Made by a program: the position numbers and the translations under genes. Of a DNA stretch of 40,542 bases, positions 39,801 to 40,542 are shown one piece after another (the first letter of the stretch is position 1; every line of letters starts with the position of its first letter). The DNA lies in assembly GCA_964472495.1 (NCBI GenBank), contig CAYYLD010000004.1, forward strand, positions 1 through 40,542, in the 5' to 3' direction. The notes beneath the pieces are model-generated. The model was not told where the DNA came from, did not search any database, and was given only the letters and a program-made list of their open reading frames with translations. Origin of the DNA: CAYXST01 sp964472495. Its GTDB lineage: Bacteria > Patescibacteriota > Minisyncoccia > Portnoybacterales > UBA2143.

Positions 39801-40542
39801 GTTATTCCTCATACCAGCTATGCTACAACAGGTCTTGGTTCAGCTGGAGCAAATATCCTATCTCTAATTGCAGGCGGGACAAATGGTCTCAATGTCATAA
39901 GCAGCGGCAACGTCGGCATCGGGACGACGAGTCCGATGGCTAATTTAAATGTTAAGAATACATCAGCCGTCTATTCTTCTGTTGTTAGCCAGACGGCCCT
40001 TCTTATACATGGAAATGTTGATGCCGCTACACTAGGCTCGGGCCCGGCCATTAGATTTGCTGGAACAAATGTCGGCGGTTGGGACCTTGCGGCGATAAGA
40101 GCTCATTTTGGTAGCGCCGCATCAGGTTATGGAGGATTAGCCTTCTACACTGGCTACAACACCATAACGAATAAGATGGTAATAGAAGGAAACGGCAACG
40201 TCGGCATTGGGACGACGAGTCCGCAGGCGAAGTTAGACGTTTATGGAGACCCACTAGGTGGCGGACCAGATTTTTCAGTATACGATGGGCTTTATAGATA
40301 TAATATTGGATATGACGCGAGGAATCTTGCTGGACCATATGATAATTATTTCAGCATTTATAAAATTTCTTCAATTACTCATTATAATTCTGCGGGCAGT
40401 GCTGGCAGCCAATACTTTGATTCCAACGGGGTAACCAAAATGGTAATTATAGGAAACACAGGCAACGTCGGCATCGGAACAACGAGTCCAGATTACGCGT
40501 TGCAGGTTAATGGTGATATTGTTTCTGATGCGGATGACACCG
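33885..40542 (+). CDS. Giant surface protein: HTH, TM, coiled coil, beta-helix, GNVGIGTT stalk (3' end outside window)
   Basis: One uninterrupted frame of 2219 codons from the ATG at 33885 (in-frame TGA at 33876) to the window end. Residues 17-67 resemble a MerR/excisionase-type helix-turn-helix (YISLAKAAQLSKYSREYLGL, KIGHRWATTRGWLEEY). 118-138 is a single membrane segment. 241-326 is a coiled coil. About 464-800 reads as a right-handed beta-helix (CDGTSDEVEIQQAID, many NN-I turns). From 816 on, 15 GNVGIGTTxP-type repeats alternate with variable modules, and a YadA-head-like block (FIGxxAG repeats) occupies about 1720-1840. A cytoplasmic DNA-binding end and an extracellular fibre are inferred. 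The C-terminus, perhaps an S74 domain as at 3-2444, is not seen. Confidence 0.85.
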   Translation, partial: MKSETTKKSFQTENRDEYISLAKAAQLSKYSREYLGLRARQGKLKAVKIGHRWATTRGWLEEYNQQIESFGVITSPAKALPARALVKEAKKPKGKIREWPQIITRIRQAVSKLPLDYSHLLHLLLIAFLILSSVFIFHPQARHSLISWADHFFQELPRTGEKIADFVFQQSQQLTDPEKLSANLFDFIDFLKEGSVRIPQQISEANQTLKSKLGQAYIKLAEFLIPGYSLEQMTTQPQPLAREREVIEMTEPLIQKIAKQVQQAIPEIVTKEITQIKETVKETAKVTEITRLTETIQSADLALLNQEMEALDQRITTLGSQISSKIDYTVPSYAPTYVPSTGLQVSGHALLSTLNVSGSAAVGGSLAVQDNVSFGNSRDTNTLFDVYSTATFHEAVDFNKGISSDSGLTIAGDGSINGGLTVGGDVNISSSAASYKIQGSDITSGSVTIIIAASDSTNKNRANYVCDGTSDEVEIQQAIDSLTNGGTIRLLEGTFTFSDSAGIVFDEDNDNIWIEGSGQEITTLTGADDSYTSYFGFNVATSTTLSNVQLSNFTIDGTNQSNTPTLGWNALIEDFSAGNLEYITIDNLRIKANGVRNSPISFYNDSGLNQYIRISNLYVSSTGYAQYGIHVRKPTKHLWIENNYVELNSSHVGYDTYNSIAVYGGTEYFYVNNNTVEHTGDGHATIAVSPASYGEIIGNIVEAVSNDEGGIEVEQREGHGGATTTPSHVIVSNNIVRDGYWGIYTRFGSVGTVAPYEVIIANNIISNCVVGINIIKGTDITVYGNTYKDNTTNFSKGASATVKALRAETGVYSAENVGIGTTTPYSRLSVWGDGTNPIFEAVDNASSTMFTILNNGNVGIGTMSPEATLNLSQDSAIPELRLTRTGSFATDDSVGDLVWAYGNDSLASIKTLRDSDDDAGSLVFSTQETGQGVTEKMRITSDGDVGIGYSIPMANLHVSEDTDTARIIIERRQIVADEHVDGALTFKGFDTESHAEAFSEIQGINIDDTSGSEKGALTFRTNNAGVMYERIRIDNDGYVGIGTSSPDVLLHLESTSANGQLDVGYDWDSYANFKVDTNGDLTIDLNTTNATTTFQDNVQIVGNLDGASPLNIVTDTQIHGSATTTGSYYIGQDLTVLSGNVGIGTTEPGAKLEVKSTAGSAAEGQEVLRLNGAVAWVTPGSGPKLSFYTYSTGQEMASIQGYTFGDSETGLGFATKLGTPTTKMVITASGNVGIGTTEPGAKLAIKGGINDQTLFKFLRPVDNDNYPVNMFFGVDGTYHKAGIGFVRNAGVTNGIGRLDFLVDSNDDAADVSCLDTKMSITSTGNVGIGTTSPYTALDVQTDVANYAASISNLNSAAGNGLRVGSRDSGNNDVTIFELFKGNDINDFISSVFIVKTDGDVGIGTTDPETPLHLHFTDSSEISASSINDNSARGFRITNAATTNSHGSVLFFESDSGTGKSAIAHQQNVADDDSSIMTFYTQSAGTLAEAMRIDSDGNVGIGTAAPNSLLHAKGGDLRLSNNKRIYFDDTNNYNYLYFNSGFLTLGYTVDAFKFDMNASSVKTIEMIYSSDFNIQGYTNKDILITTQGTGDVLISNGNVGIGTTTPFAALSVHSKSADTRPLFAVASTTPNGVTATTTAFIITADGNVGIGTTAPTEKLDVAGKIAINGTAQIYFPDQTDFLGTMYIGNSGGGASLSHTTGGQGQYNISIGEDTGDSITEGHNNTFIGMEAGRLNTTGWGNVFIGKEAGENNSSAAYNIAIGYRAGQSLTTRSYNTFIGFQAGKNSVTTDDSIFIGNDAGYNNITGDKNIYIGTEAGYNTTGDTNIFLGNQAGYNETGSDKLYIANSKDTSLIYGDFSTGNISIGGTAATSSNRFLVTGTGNIGIGTTGPNYKLEVYGTASTTKLRLPQVSEESTPTLSFGDGDTGFYESADDQLRISIGGDNKWAIYANWIAGQGGGGAGLQGAGASATAPTVIPHTSYATTGLGSAGANILSLIAGGTNGLNVISSGNVGIGTTSPMANLNVKNTSAVYSSVVSQTALLIHGNVDAATLGSGPAIRFAGTNVGGWDLAAIRAHFGSAASGYGGLAFYTGYNTITNKMVIEGNGNVGIGTTSPQAKLDVYGDPLGGGPDFSVYDGLYRYNIGYDARNLAGPYDNYFSIYKISSITHYNSAGSAGSQYFDSNGVTKMVIIGNTGNVGIGTTSPDYALQVNGDIVSDADDT
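37295..37614 (+). repeat. 47-bp perfect direct repeat inside the giant gene
   Basis: 37295-37341 and 37568-37614 are identical over 47 bp, 273 bp (91 codons) apart, each encoding a GNVGIGTTEPGAKL stalk unit. The 14-mer GGCAACGTCGGCAT occurs ten times in this gene (36450, 37299, 37572, 37855, 38370, 38670, 38817, 39906, 40194, 40461) and once in the first gene of the window (39). Confidence 0.85.

Noticed and set aside
36330..40542. Regularly recurring short repeat that could suggest a CRISPR array
   Set aside because: The repeats are in frame in one long protein (GNVGIGTT), spacing is irregular (about 150-700 bp) and the intervening DNA codes.

Overview
The window looks like chromosome from a small-genome, AT-rich bacterium of the Candidate Phyla Radiation (Patescibacteria, probably Parcubacteria-like). 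This assignment is inference. It rests on compact RpoB/RpoC, a Wzy-type polymerase fused to TPRs, large modular surface proteins with an N-terminal HTH plus one membrane segment, and the mix of core genes. TGA, TAG and TAA all act as stops, so no code change is needed. No tRNA, rRNA, CRISPR array, insertion sequence or integrase was recognised.

Layout. (1) 3-3223: the 3' end of a giant repeat/S74-type surface protein and a small secreted fibronectin-III-like protein. (2) 3406-11677: a membrane-anchored small protein, then a 106-residue peptide whose C-terminal half is 16 uninterrupted His-Xaa-Ser triplets. It is followed on the same strand by a GT-C membrane glycosyltransferase, a DPM1-like GT2 enzyme and five radical SAM proteins, four of them mutually paralogous. 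This looks like an expanded relative of the His-Xaa-Ser (Hxs) peptide-modification systems and is the most interesting part of the window. (3) 11772-14249: an O-antigen polymerase/ligase-like TPR protein with its own promoter. (4) 14594-25424: rpoB, rpoC, ftsK, recA. (5) 25490-30022, minus strand: rpsR, ssb, rpsF, ychF, a small hypothetical gene, fmt, def. (6) 30055-33253: a membrane protein, a basic hypothetical protein, an AmrS-type radical SAM gene and thpR. (7) 33254-33884: a repeat-rich control region with two perfect DnaA boxes and three 11-bp iterons. (8) 33885 to the window end: one uninterrupted frame of at least 2219 codons (HTH, TM, coiled coil, beta-helix, GNVGIGTT-repeat stalk), cut by the window edge.

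Two genome-scale themes stand out. First, at least four families of dispersed palindromes litter the spacers, and some sit in frame inside essential genes (rpoB, rpoC, ychF, the ftsK N-terminus). Copies of one family are read in the same frame in different genes, which recalls Rickettsia palindromic elements. Second, several genes have a good -10 box only 6-9 nt before the ATG, which suggests leaderless transcripts.

How the genes may work together (inference): the His-Xaa-Ser peptide would be the substrate of the radical SAM set. The GT2 enzyme could charge a polyprenyl phosphate, and the GT-C enzyme could move that sugar onto a Ser-rich exported product or another surface polymer. The two giant repeat proteins at the window edges would be long cell-surface fibres. 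The remainder is housekeeping: transcription, chromosome segregation and recombination, translation and N-terminal formyl-Met handling.
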